Assembly: GCA_004764695.1 (NCBI GenBank)
Contig: SMSO01000031.1
Coordinates: 5,637,261 to 5,701,260, forward strand
Origin: Schizochytrium sp. TIO01
Lineage: Eukaryota; Sar; Bigyra; Thraustochytrida; Thraustochytriidae
Reading direction: 5' to 3'
DNA length: 64,000 nucleotides
Shown here: positions 1-9,427 of the stretch, piece after piece
Layout: each line of letters opens with the position of its first letter
Position numbering within the stretch: position 1 is the first letter of the stretch
Notes under the pieces: generated by a model
Databases searched by the model: none
Told to the model about the DNA's origin: nothing
The model's input: the letters and a program-made list of their open reading frames with translations, nothing else
Made by a program: the position numbers and the translations under genes

Positions 1-3000
1 GCATTCGGTAACGCCAAAACGGTGCGCAACAACAACTCATCTCGTTTTGGTAAATGGATCCAGATCAAGTTTGATACCAAACGAGGATCCATGACAGGTG
101 GACAAATCACAAGTTATCTTCTTGAAAAATCACGCATTGTGAGTCAAAGTCCGGGCGAGCGTAACTATCATATTTTTTACCAGCTTTGTACTGCTGCCGC
201 AAATGATGATGAACTGCAAAAGAGGTTGAGACTTGGTGCTGCCGATGAATACCATTATCTCAACCAAAGTGCCACCTACCTTGCAGAGGGGATCAATGAT
301 GAGCGTGAATGGGAGCGAGTAATGCGTGGACTTGAGGTCATCAAGGTTCCTCGGAGTGACGTTAAGCAATGCCTCAATATTCTTGCCGGAATTCTTCATC
401 TTGGCAACCTTAGTTTTGATGAACGCGTATCCAGCGGTGATGGCCAAGCAATTCTGAAAAATAGTGTCGTACTAGATGTTTGTGCCAACCTATTTGGTGT
501 CGAACGCGGTGTTCTTGAACGAGTTCTTACCACGCGTAGTATGGGCGTACGATCGGTCATCTACAAACCATACACTGCGCAAGAAGCTATGAATGCTCGC
601 GATGCCCTAGCCAAGGCAATATACTCCCAGCTTTTCGATTGGCTTATTGCTCGTATTAATAACTCACTTGCAGAGCATGGCCAGGCTTCCTCCTCCACGG
701 CATCGCACCAATCCATTGGCGTTCTAGATATCTTCGGATTTGAATGCTTCGTGGAGAACTCCTTTGAGCAACTGTGTATCAACTTTTGCAATGAAAAATT
801 GCAGCATCATTTCAACGAGCATATCTTCGAACAGGAACAGGCGGAGTACGCCCGCGAAGGTATTGATGCTTGCAGCATCTCATTTATTAACAACCTGCCC
901 TGTGTAGAGGCCCTCGAGGCCCGCTCATCAGGTGTTTTTGCTATGATTGATGAAGAAATTTCGATTCCTCGAGGCTCCGATAACGGATTGCTCAGTAAGA
1001 TTCTGCAGCAGTCATCCAAATACATCCAAGCAGCCCCTGTTAAAGCGCGAAACAGTCGCACATCATTTGCTGTCAACCACTACGCAGGAAGCGTAATCTA
1101 TGACGTCTCGGGATTCCTCGAGAAAAATAAGGATGCGCTCCACACAGATTTACAGGAATGCATGGCACTATCGAAGAACACTCTTGTAAAGTCCTTTTTT
1201 GACCAGTTTGACAATGGTACCACCATGTCGATGACAAGTTCCCGTGCTAGCTCGAAAGCCAAACGCAAGACTCTTGGATCTAAGTTTAAAGACCAACTTG
1301 GATTCTTGGTGACAACCCTTAATGCAACACAACCACACTTCGTTCGCTGCATTAAGCCTAATGCTGAGAAACAAGGCGACATATTCACTAGCCCTATGGT
1401 TCTAGCCCAATTGCGTTATGCCGGTTTGCTAGAAGTTTGTCGCATCCGGCAACAAGGATTTCCCGTTCGAATTGCGGATGAAGACTTTGTTCATCGCTAT
1501 GGGGCAATCTTATCCACTTCTGCAGCACCGAACGCCAAAGCAGTCTGTGACGGCTTATTGAAGCACAACGGTCTCTTTGACGAAGAAGCCAAGTGCTCAG
1601 TTGATGATTGGCGTATCGGCCGCACCAAAGTCTTTCTGCGTACTCACCTTCATGCTCGTCTCGAACATTTCAGAGAAAAGGCTCTTTTCTCCAAGGCAGT
1701 ATGTATCCAGGCACTGGTGCGTCGCTTTTTACAGCGTCTAGCCTGGCAAAACATTCGTGACTGCTTACAGAATATTGCCGAGGCTCAAACTATCGAAAGT
1801 CTGGAGGCTGCTATCCTCGCTAGTTCTGACCTTCCCCATGGTGGCGAACACATCCCTGCTGTTCAGAACGCCAAGACGCGACTTCACCAACTCGGAGAGC
1901 AACTCCGTGCTGAGAACCTTCTTCGTGATGCACTAGGCTGCATGGAGGAGGCCGCCCTTAAGACTGCCTTAAAAGTTGCCCAGACTGCGGGTCTCGATAA
2001 TAATAACCAAAAGTTCCACGAAGCTCAGAATGCCCTTACCCGGGTGCAAGAAGCACGCGAGGTACATGATGCACTCCTAAAGGCGGTCACAGCTCGCAAT
2101 CTTCCTGAAATTTGCACCCTCTTGGAGAAAGCAACTCAAGAACTTGGGATGACTCCAGAGCAGGACAATGCTGTTCAGCAGGCTACAACTCTGCGGGACC
2201 GTCTCCAAGGAGAAACTCAGCTCAGTGAAAAGCTTGATCATGTCATCGCCACAGGTCAAACCTCAAAGGAGATTCAGGATGTTCTTACGGAAATTGTGCG
2301 TTGGGGTCTACCCAAGACAGAGAAGATGGCTGCTGCACAGACTATCGCAACCATGCTTTGCACTATCGAAGAGGCAGCTGCTGCTAGAGACTATAAGAAG
2401 CTCCAGGATGCTTTATCGTCTCCTATTCTTCCAGCAGGAAATCGGCCTGCAAAAGCCCAAGCTCTACTTGAAACCTTGGGCTTGGAAAATGCACTGGAGA
2501 TTGCCATGCGTGAAGATAATGTTACTGCGATTGCCGCCGGTCTAGCGAAGCTTGATGCAGATGCACCAGCATCCCTTCGCGCGGCCGCACAGCGTAAACT
2601 GGAGCAAGCCCGTGTTCTTGACCGTTTACGTTCTGATATTTCTCACGAAGACTTAGCGGATGTTGTCACCCAGGCACTTAAGTTGAACATGGATCCTACT
2701 TCAATACCAGAGCTTGCAAAGGCCCAGGCCTCTCTCGATGCAAGTGATAACACCACCACTCAGATGGCTTCTGTGTTGACCCGTTTGACCATTGCAAGGG
2801 ACTTGGAGGGTCTTAAAAGTCTTCCTGGGGCCTCTGATTCACCAGAAATTCAGAGTGCTATTCGCCAGGTGAAACTAGAGCTCGACTTTATTCATAGCCT
2901 CAGTACTTGCAAGACAGTACAGCAGGTAGAGGTTTGTTGCATGAACTCCAAGTGTCATCTCTCAGAGCCTGTATCCAATGCTGCGAAACAGATCAGCTTA

Positions 3001-5442
3001 GCCCTCGAGGTCCCAAGAAGCCTTGAGAAACTCGCAGAAGTTGAGGTCTTAGCTGAAGAAAACTTCCTACCTGGTGTAGCTGCGGTTGTCCGCGCTGCCC
3101 AAGCGGGCCGTCGTAACGAAATTGTTCTTGAGAGACGTCTTCGTAGTGCCGTTCAGGAGGAGAACCGTGCCGAGGCGCATGTAATCATGGAACAGCTTGA
3201 TCGTTCGAATCCGGTGTATAAAGAGTGCAAAATTTGGCTTGACCGCGAAAAGGACATTGGCCAGCTAATTCAGGACCTGAAGCACGCTATGCGCGTGTTG
3301 GACCTAGACAAGATCAATATTTTCGTCAACCACTTACTGCAGAGTGGTGCAACGCTTGACAGCGATCTCTTTGAAGAACTGCAGAACCTACTCAAGGAGC
3401 TTAAGGCGCAGCGAAATCAGTGTGCTGAGGTCTATGAGGAGACTAAGGCTTTACAAAGTCGTGCTCAAACGCCCATGTGTATCGCCATGAAGGACCTGGA
3501 ACCTCTGCAAGCTGCATTGGAAACATGTGGTGCAGATCCGAGTGCTCTGGAAATACAGCGAGCGAATGCACTGATTCTGCAACTCGAGGCGCAATATGAA
3601 GCCCAAGAAACTATGGAGGAAGCTTTGAAAGCAGATCGCTTTAAAAAGCTGAAAGAAGCCCTCGAGATTGCTCAAGAGCAAGAGCTGGAGCATCTTGACC
3701 TTGTCGCAAGAGTACGAAAGGCCCTGCGAGTCAGGGATCGAGAACGCCGTGCTAAGCAGCGTGCTGCATTTGAAACTGGCGACAGTGCTCCACGTAATAA
3801 TGCACGACGAAACAGTCGTGCACGCCCCGATGATGATGATGAAGATGACCCTTATGAGTCTGAATGGAAAGAGAGCAGTCCTGAGTCTGGTGATTCTACC
3901 ACACAAGAATCAAGGGCAGAGGCAGTAGCTCGTGAGCGGCAGCTCCGTGAAGAGCGTCGTGACCGTGCTCGGCAAACTCGCTTTGAGTTTATTCACTATC
4001 ATAAAATTCGCTCGGACGAGGATTTTGCACGAGGGGTATTTCTTCATAAATCTCGGACGATTCGTCTAAAGTGCACATTTCAACCCTCAAGTATTTCAAA
4101 GTCTCTCTTGGACCATGGAAGTGACAAAGAGCTTAATAAGGTTGCTGTTCGGATTCACAAGGCCATTCTTGGCTACTGCCGTGACAAAGCAATGTCGTTC
4201 CCCGCCACGATGGCCCAAGACATTCTAATCAAGGGTCTCGACCTTCCTGATATTGTTGATGAGATTTATGTGTTGCTTTGTAAGCATCTCACTCATAATC
4301 CTCGGCCAGAGTCCGTCGGTCGGGGCTGGCAGTTGGTCTGCATGTGTGTCAGTACTTTCCCCCCCTCAGTTGAGTTTGAGCCCTACCTTTTGAACTTTTT
4401 TCTTGCACACTATGAAGTGCCAGGTTTAATTGGTAATTATGCCCGCTTTGCGCTTAGGCGTTTGGAAGGCATGATCCATAGTGGCCCATCGGGATTTGTA
4501 CCTACGGTAGCAGAAATCCAGGCTTACAACGATCGCCCTCCTGTTTTGGCCCGTATTGACCTGATGGATGGCTCAGTGCTTACAGAAGAGCTTCCTGTCA
4601 CTCCTGATCTTGATGTTGGAAAGGTGTCTGAGCTCTGTGCGCACTTCCTTGGCCTACATGATGAACGCAAGTCATTTTTCGGAATTGAACTCAACGGGGA
4701 CATCCCACTGCGTGCAGTAGACTACCTTGGTGACGCCTACATGCGAGCGAACCGCGACAAGACCGATTTCAAGCTTGTTTTTAAGCGTATCGTCGCACTT
4801 CGCTTCTCTGGTTTAGATTTACCCAGTGACTCGGATCCCATGTTCAATCGCTTGGTGTATTTGCAGGTACAGCGTGAATTTATCCAAGGCAAATATGCCT
4901 CTTACATGAACCAGGATATGCTTACAAGATTGGTCGCCTTGTCATACTCAATCGATCGTGGTCAATCAGCATTAAATACTTCTGCCGAAGAGCTTGCTCA
5001 TACACTACCTGGTAGATACGTGTACACAGATGGGTTGACGGACAGTATGCTGATGAGTCTTGCTCATAGAGTTTTGCAGTCCAGTTCAGAATTTGCTCCC
5101 CAGGAGCCAGCAGCTTTGCAGCTCCAGTTTTGGGATATCATTAGACCACTTCCTGGATATGGAGTGTTGTCGTTTGCAACCAATGCCGAGAGGAATGCAA
5201 TACATATTAGCGATAAAGGCATTGAGTTAGGTGGACAAGCTGTAGGATTTGAGCGAATCCATCGTTGGGGAGGAAATGCGAAAAAATTTACTCTCATCAT
5301 TTGGAATCCGGCGACACAGTCCGAAGAGGAACACGTAACATTAGCTACACCGCATGGTGTCTACATTGGTGGGGCTTTGTTAAACTTCATTTCACACATC
5401 ATGGACTATTCGAAGGACGGTTCTGGCCATGACGAAACCTAA
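1..5442 (+). CDS. Myosin heavy chain with MyTH4-FERM tail, 5' partial
   Basis: Actin-based motor protein, cut by the left edge. The frame is open from base 1 and begins with the myosin switch I region (AFGNAKTVRNNNSSRFGK), so the GTG at 22 is an internal codon; the P-loop lies outside the window. Visible next are switch II (DIFGFE, about 727-744), the relay helix (SFEQLCINFCNEKLQ), the actin-binding region (HFVRCIKPN) and the SH1 helix (LRYAGLLEVCRIRQQGFP). One IQ motif (about 1690-1750) can bind a light chain or calmodulin. About 670 residues (1750-3780) of degenerate helical-hairpin repeats follow, then an acidic/Arg-rich linker, a MyTH4 domain (about 3990-4480) and a FERM-like region (about 4540-5430). 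MyTH4-FERM myosins usually link actin to membranes, microtubules or adhesion sites; the cargo here is unknown. No introns are seen. The class cannot be assigned by eye. Confidence 0.95.
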   Translation, partial: AFGNAKTVRNNNSSRFGKWIQIKFDTKRGSMTGGQITSYLLEKSRIVSQSPGERNYHIFYQLCTAAANDDELQKRLRLGAADEYHYLNQSATYLAEGINDEREWERVMRGLEVIKVPRSDVKQCLNILAGILHLGNLSFDERVSSGDGQAILKNSVVLDVCANLFGVERGVLERVLTTRSMGVRSVIYKPYTAQEAMNARDALAKAIYSQLFDWLIARINNSLAEHGQASSSTASHQSIGVLDIFGFECFVENSFEQLCINFCNEKLQHHFNEHIFEQEQAEYAREGIDACSISFINNLPCVEALEARSSGVFAMIDEEISIPRGSDNGLLSKILQQSSKYIQAAPVKARNSRTSFAVNHYAGSVIYDVSGFLEKNKDALHTDLQECMALSKNTLVKSFFDQFDNGTTMSMTSSRASSKAKRKTLGSKFKDQLGFLVTTLNATQPHFVRCIKPNAEKQGDIFTSPMVLAQLRYAGLLEVCRIRQQGFPVRIADEDFVHRYGAILSTSAAPNAKAVCDGLLKHNGLFDEEAKCSVDDWRIGRTKVFLRTHLHARLEHFREKALFSKAVCIQALVRRFLQRLAWQNIRDCLQNIAEAQTIESLEAAILASSDLPHGGEHIPAVQNAKTRLHQLGEQLRAENLLRDALGCMEEAALKTALKVAQTAGLDNNNQKFHEAQNALTRVQEAREVHDALLKAVTARNLPEICTLLEKATQELGMTPEQDNAVQQATTLRDRLQGETQLSEKLDHVIATGQTSKEIQDVLTEIVRWGLPKTEKMAAAQTIATMLCTIEEAAAARDYKKLQDALSSPILPAGNRPAKAQALLETLGLENALEIAMREDNVTAIAAGLAKLDADAPASLRAAAQRKLEQARVLDRLRSDISHEDLADVVTQALKLNMDPTSIPELAKAQASLDASDNTTTQMASVLTRLTIARDLEGLKSLPGASDSPEIQSAIRQVKLELDFIHSLSTCKTVQQVEVCCMNSKCHLSEPVSNAAKQISLALEVPRSLEKLAEVEVLAEENFLPGVAAVVRAAQAGRRNEIVLERRLRSAVQEENRAEAHVIMEQLDRSNPVYKECKIWLDREKDIGQLIQDLKHAMRVLDLDKINIFVNHLLQSGATLDSDLFEELQNLLKELKAQRNQCAEVYEETKALQSRAQTPMCIAMKDLEPLQAALETCGADPSALEIQRANALILQLEAQYEAQETMEEALKADRFKKLKEALEIAQEQELEHLDLVARVRKALRVRDRERRAKQRAAFETGDSAPRNNARRNSRARPDDDDEDDPYESEWKESSPESGDSTTQESRAEAVARERQLREERRDRARQTRFEFIHYHKIRSDEDFARGVFLHKSRTIRLKCTFQPSSISKSLLDHGSDKELNKVAVRIHKAILGYCRDKAMSFPATMAQDILIKGLDLPDIVDEIYVLLCKHLTHNPRPESVGRGWQLVCMCVSTFPPSVEFEPYLLNFFLAHYEVPGLIGNYARFALRRLEGMIHSGPSGFVPTVAEIQAYNDRPPVLARIDLMDGSVLTEELPVTPDLDVGKVSELCAHFLGLHDERKSFFGIELNGDIPLRAVDYLGDAYMRANRDKTDFKLVFKRIVALRFSGLDLPSDSDPMFNRLVYLQVQREFIQGKYASYMNQDMLTRLVALSYSIDRGQSALNTSAEELAHTLPGRYVYTDGLTDSMLMSLAHRVLQSSSEFAPQEPAALQLQFWDIIRPLPGYGVLSFATNAERNAIHISDKGIELGGQAVGFERIHRWGGNAKKFTLIIWNPATQSEEEHVTLATPHGVYIGGALLNFISHIMDYSKDGSGHDET

Positions 5443-6708
5443 TGAGAATTCTAAATGATGGTATACTTCATTTTGTTTATTTTTACTTTTTTTGTAATTT
5501 CTTTAATTTTTTTTAATGAAGCGAGAGAGAGAAGGAGGCATTTTTGTACTCCTGTGAAATTCGCTGACACTAAAGTATGGTTGATTTTCCCCACAAAGTT
5601 TCCTGGTTGGTGAACTGTTACACCATACAAGGGACTATAAATACTAGGATGCGATTGTATATTGCATGGTGAAACGTACAACAAAAATGCAAGTTAATAC
5701 TTTATTTAAAAAGATACAAAAAAAAACAATAATGAAGAAAGAACCTGTTACCTTGTTCTTGAACCTTATCTCAGAATATCATGATAAGTCCAAACGATTT
5801 AAAATGCGATTTATCTTCTATATTTAACCTTGAAGCTGACGCTATAGCCCTATACACAAGCAAACGAGAAGCATTATGTCCTCTAAATGTGATAGATCCC
5901 TTTGGATCATATAAAGACAAGACGTCTAACCACCTCTATAATCTTGCCTTCATTTGCGTTGCAGCCTGGATTTAAAGGTGTTCAACCATTGACAAGGGTA
6001 TGTAAACTCGAAGATAAGAGAACAAAAGAAAGAAACCAAATATGAAAGAAAAGAAAATACCTTGGTGGGGGGGTCCTTAATGGCTCCGCAAGTGTTTTAT
6101 GTTGCGTCTTCGGACGTGACTAGAAAAAGGAGACTTCATAGACACTCCTGTTGCATAAAACACTTGTGGAGTGTAAAATTTGCAATAGTAGTAGGAAAGG
6201 AGAGTTTTTATAAAAGTGTAGAAAATCTCGTGAGAGCAGCAGTTTTAACAATCTAAGTATGATTAGACGTGTTGCTAGATGTTGCTGGCTCATAAGAAGT
6301 TCGAGAGTGAAAAAAATACCTGGGTGAGTAGTAAGAAGAGAAAGTACATGGGGACACTAACTGCGCCAGCACGCATATTATGTATGGGGTTAGCAGAAGA
6401 GCGCGCGACAAATAAAGAGTTCGTACAGTGCAACAGCTTTGACCAAATAAAGAAACTTTGGAAAGGCGTGTGAATGTGTGTGTCGAATACGAAAGAGGTT
6501 GCACTAGTGCTCTACTCTGTTGACGGACGGAGTTGCCTGAGCTTTGTTACCTGTAAGGGTTTCATCTGCTTCCGTGGCTTTTTGTTTGTTTGTTAGTACT
6601 AAAGAGGTCCCAATCCTTTCTACCCTTCATTTTGATTCATATACAAAACAAAGGGGTTAGAAAAATGCGAAGAAGAAAGAACAACAAGAGAAAAATGTAA
6701 TGTCCTGC
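5443..6708. other. Intergenic spacer between convergent genes
   Basis: About 1.27 kb between the end of the myosin gene and the end of the minus-strand gene at 6709. It is AT-rich with T-runs just after the myosin stop, as expected of 3' untranslated sequence. Only short, unconvincing ORFs occur. The one structured element I see is the inverted repeat at 6084-6171, listed separately. Confidence 0.7.
6084..6171 (+). ncRNA. Candidate structured RNA: long stem enclosing two hairpins
   Basis: Arms at 6084-6101 and 6154-6171 pair over 18 bp with one G-U wobble. The enclosed 52 nt holds a second hairpin, 6102-6108 with 6113-6119, capped by a UUCG tetraloop at 6109-6112. A third short hairpin, AGGAG at 6128-6132 with CTCCT at 6145-6149, completes a three-way-junction layout. 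This is seen directly from base pairing. I do not recognise the family. It could be a 3' UTR element, an independent small RNA or a decayed inverted-repeat element; the minus strand would fold nearly as well, so the strand is a guess. Confidence 0.35.
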
Positions 6709-8310
6709 TCACACATAGCTTTGGCTGTGTAGATGCGATGTTTGGAACGGAGTGGGGGGGAAACCAAGATTAGCAGAGTAATGATCGCCGCTGCCCCTAA
6801 TGCCATGATGTATGAGGTGCTGGTCGTGCAGCGAGGGGGGAATCCCGCTGTCTTTCATAACCTCAAGAATACGCTCAAGAATGCCCCGCGTGTCATGCAT
6901 GTACTCCAGCGCATCATTGAGTGTACTGGGTACAGGTTTGTGAAGCATGTCTTCGATAGACGAAACAAGAGTATTGCCATTCACATCGACGGGTTCTTCG
7001 AGACGCATTCTCTTGTGGCTGCTTTCAAAACCTTTGCGGTTGAGAGGCGTATCAGAGGAAGAGCGGCAGTGGTCTGGGCTGACTCCCTGGAGGGCACTAC
7101 CAGTAACAGCAACGAGGTGAGGCATCTCTTGGCGGCTGGGGCTTACACGACTTCCATCAACCAACGCGACAGGTCCGTTGGTCTTTGCAAACGGCGAATC
7201 TGGAGATATGATCCATTTGCGATCACGCTGGTCGAAAAGAGCGAAGCTTTCTGCCGGAGGAGGCGGTTCATACTCTGATGAGACGCTAAGCTTTTGCCGC
7301 CCAACAAACCAACGAGGGGTACGGTTCTTGCTTCGTTTATCAAACTCTGCAACCCACATGAAGGAGCTTGGACGCAAATGCCACCAAAGGAATACAAAAT
7401 TGGACCGTGAGGACTTTTCTGGGGTATGAGGCCGCAATGCTTGCAAAACTTCGTGGCGTTGCAGTGGACATTTTGGAGTCGAAAAGTGCTGATACTTCCC
7501 TTGAAGGTCGACTTCGTCCGGGAGTTCATTCTGGCGCCTCTCTGCGCACCATGCGAGCTTGCAGTCACACCGAATCCGCTTGGGTTTATCACGGCGACCT
7601 TCGCTGCTTCTTCGTGAAGCGGTCCCTGATCCACGCGGAGTTGATGGTGATGACGTTGCAGATACATCGTTCCCTCGCGACATATCCAGCAACTGCTGTT
7701 CATTCCCAGCAAACCTACGCTGTGATAAGTCATCCTGAGGAGATAAGTTTATCTCATGCGGATGCTGGTGTCCTTGCTGCAAGATCGTGTGAGGTTGACC
7801 CGATAGAGCCTGCTGTTGCTGTTGAGAGTGGTGCCGCATTTCCATATGGTGGTCTAGCTGTTCTGGCTGATTTTGATGCTGGTGTTGGTTCTGGTTTTGG
7901 TGGTGGATGCCCTGGTGCTGCTGAAGCATCATTTGGGATTTGTTGCTCTGATGGTCATCGAGTTGAGAAATATGAATGTGGTTTTCGCCGCGTTCCAAGC
8001 CGAGCCGCCTCATCTCGGCGTGGTCCCGGTCTCTTCTGTCTTGTTCATCTTCTTCGTCTCCTCGACGTAGAGACCCATGCTGATGGTCCTGTCTCTGCTG
8101 CTGTTGATCGAGCTCCTCCGCAAACTCGTCCAAGCCACGACCCTCAAGCAGGAGCTGCTCGTCGCCGTGATGCTCGTGCCGGGCTCGTCGCCCATCAGCC
8201 ACCAGCATCGGATCATCGCCGCCCAAAACTTCGCCGCTCACCTCGTGCCCCACCTGGTCGGCCCCCTGGGGGCTCTCGGGGACCTCTTCGTCCCGCGGGG
8301 ACTGAGCCAT
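6709..8310 (-). CDS. Unrecognised His/Gln-rich protein with Cys/His cluster
   Basis: I do not recognise this protein. The frame is open to an ATG at 8547, but I prefer the ATG at 8310 (MAQSPRDEE), about 533 residues, because the upstream part reads like GC-rich non-coding sequence. The first 200 residues are acidic, then very rich in Gln, His, Asn and Met with homopolymeric Q runs, a composition common in nuclear regulators. A basic Ser-rich linker leads into a conserved-looking core with Cys spacing C-x-C-x4-C (around 7552-7569), followed by a C-P-L-x-R-H element and an aromatic stretch (VFLWWHLRPSSFMWV). A short basic segment KRMRLEE could be a nuclear signal. A zinc-binding nuclear protein is an inference from composition and Cys/His spacing only. 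It converges on the myosin gene across a 1.3 kb spacer. Confidence 0.7.
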   Translation of the reverse strand: MAQSPRDEEVPESPQGADQVGHEVSGEVLGGDDPMLVADGRRARHEHHGDEQLLLEGRGLDEFAEELDQQQQRQDHQHGSLRRGDEEDEQDRRDRDHAEMRRLGLERGENHIHISQLDDHQSNKSQMMLQQHQGIHHQNQNQHQHQNQPEQLDHHMEMRHHSQQQQQALSGQPHTILQQGHQHPHEINLSPQDDLSQRRFAGNEQQLLDMSRGNDVSATSSPSTPRGSGTASRRSSEGRRDKPKRIRCDCKLAWCAERRQNELPDEVDLQGKYQHFSTPKCPLQRHEVLQALRPHTPEKSSRSNFVFLWWHLRPSSFMWVAEFDKRSKNRTPRWFVGRQKLSVSSEYEPPPPAESFALFDQRDRKWIISPDSPFAKTNGPVALVDGSRVSPSRQEMPHLVAVTGSALQGVSPDHCRSSSDTPLNRKGFESSHKRMRLEEPVDVNGNTLVSSIEDMLHKPVPSTLNDALEYMHDTRGILERILEVMKDSGIPPSLHDQHLIHHGIRGSGDHYSANLGFPPTPFQTSHLHSQSYV

Positions 8311-8648
8311 TGCGCCGCCGCCGCCACGCGGCTCCTCGCGCAGGCCGCGTTGCCCCTGCATTCGCGCTTTGCCTGCTGCGATGGCGTCGCCGCACAGGCC
8401 GCGCGCGAATCCCACGGGACTCGGATCCACCCTTATCGTGCACGGTAGTATTTCCGTATCCGTCCACAGCTCTATTGCCGTGCACGATAACATTGGTGCC
8501 AGTCTTGTACGAGTCGCACGCTTGACCGCGATCGCGATGAAGGGCACGAATGCACGAGAAACCCAAACTCAGAAGCGGAGGTCACCTCCTTCGAAGGCCT
8601 CCTCGACCGGCCAGGGCTGAGGTCGCCTTCGCGGTCCTCGGCAAGCGC

Positions 8649-8668
8649 CCAGCCAGCCAGCCAGCCAG
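8649..8668. repeat. CCAG tetranucleotide array
   Basis: Five tandem CCAG units upstream of the minus-strand gene that starts near 8310. Confidence 0.85.
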
Positions 8669-9018
8669 CTCTGGACCTGCTGGCGGCGCTTGTGATTCAG
8701 GTTTGTATGTCTTTGGGTGCCAAAACTCAGAACTCGCGATGAAACTCGATCGTTAATAATTTTTTTTAAATTTATTGTAGGTAGGACCTGCCTACGTAAA
8801 ACTATATGTGCAGTGAACGCTGTAAACTCATGAAATGACGAATTCAATGACCAAAGTTGTTTACTTTGGGATCAAAGTTCCCGCAACTTGAAAACTGAAA
8901 GCGTTTCGATCGTGAGCGCAGACGATTGATTAGGTAGATCTGCTTGGAGCGCTCCTGTGGAGCGTCCAACAAAGCACTGTGGTTGGTTGCAGGCCTTTTC
9001 AGGCAGGAGCTGGATTGA

Positions 9019-9050
9019 TTTGTTTATTTGTTTGTTTGTTTGTTTGTTTG
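9019..9050. repeat. TTTG tetranucleotide array
   Basis: About eight TTTG units with one TTTA variant. Confidence 0.9.
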
Positions 9051-9110
9051 TCCAAATTAAGAAATCTAAAGGTGTGCGCATTTTATTGTAATTTGTTATG
9101 TCCGCTTCGT

Positions 9111-9174
9111 TTTGCTTTGCTTTGCTTTGCTTTGCTTTGCTTTGCTTTGCTTTGCTCTGCTTTGCTCTGCTCTG
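9111..9174. repeat. TTTGC pentanucleotide array
   Basis: About twelve TTTGC units; the last few alternate with TCTGC. The same unit, in the opposite orientation (GCAAA), recurs at 15892-15964. Confidence 0.95.
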
Positions 9175-9396
9175 AAGTTCGACCTTCTTCGAGCAGGCCA
9201 CGGTCTCTGTGCAGGTTTGACACGCAGGTGCACAAGTTGAGGGGTCGAGGGCCTGAGGATCGAAGTGCGCAGAAACGATTGATAGATCGACGTTCGAGGT
9301 CGATCGAGATTTTCCTTTTCAGCTCCGCTTCCAAACTTCATTTCGATTTTTCACTTACTTTTCAAAGTTTTTTAGTGTATACTATGATACGATAAT

Positions 9397-9424
<28 letters not shown>
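9397..9424. repeat. TTGA tetranucleotide array
   Basis: Seven perfect TTGA units. Confidence 0.95.

Positions 9425-9427
<3 letters not shown>

Noticed and set aside
7368-8525. 385-codon plus-strand ORF opposite the His/Gln-rich gene
   Set aside because: It is a shadow frame of the repeat-rich minus-strand coding sequence; its protein is a low-complexity artefact.
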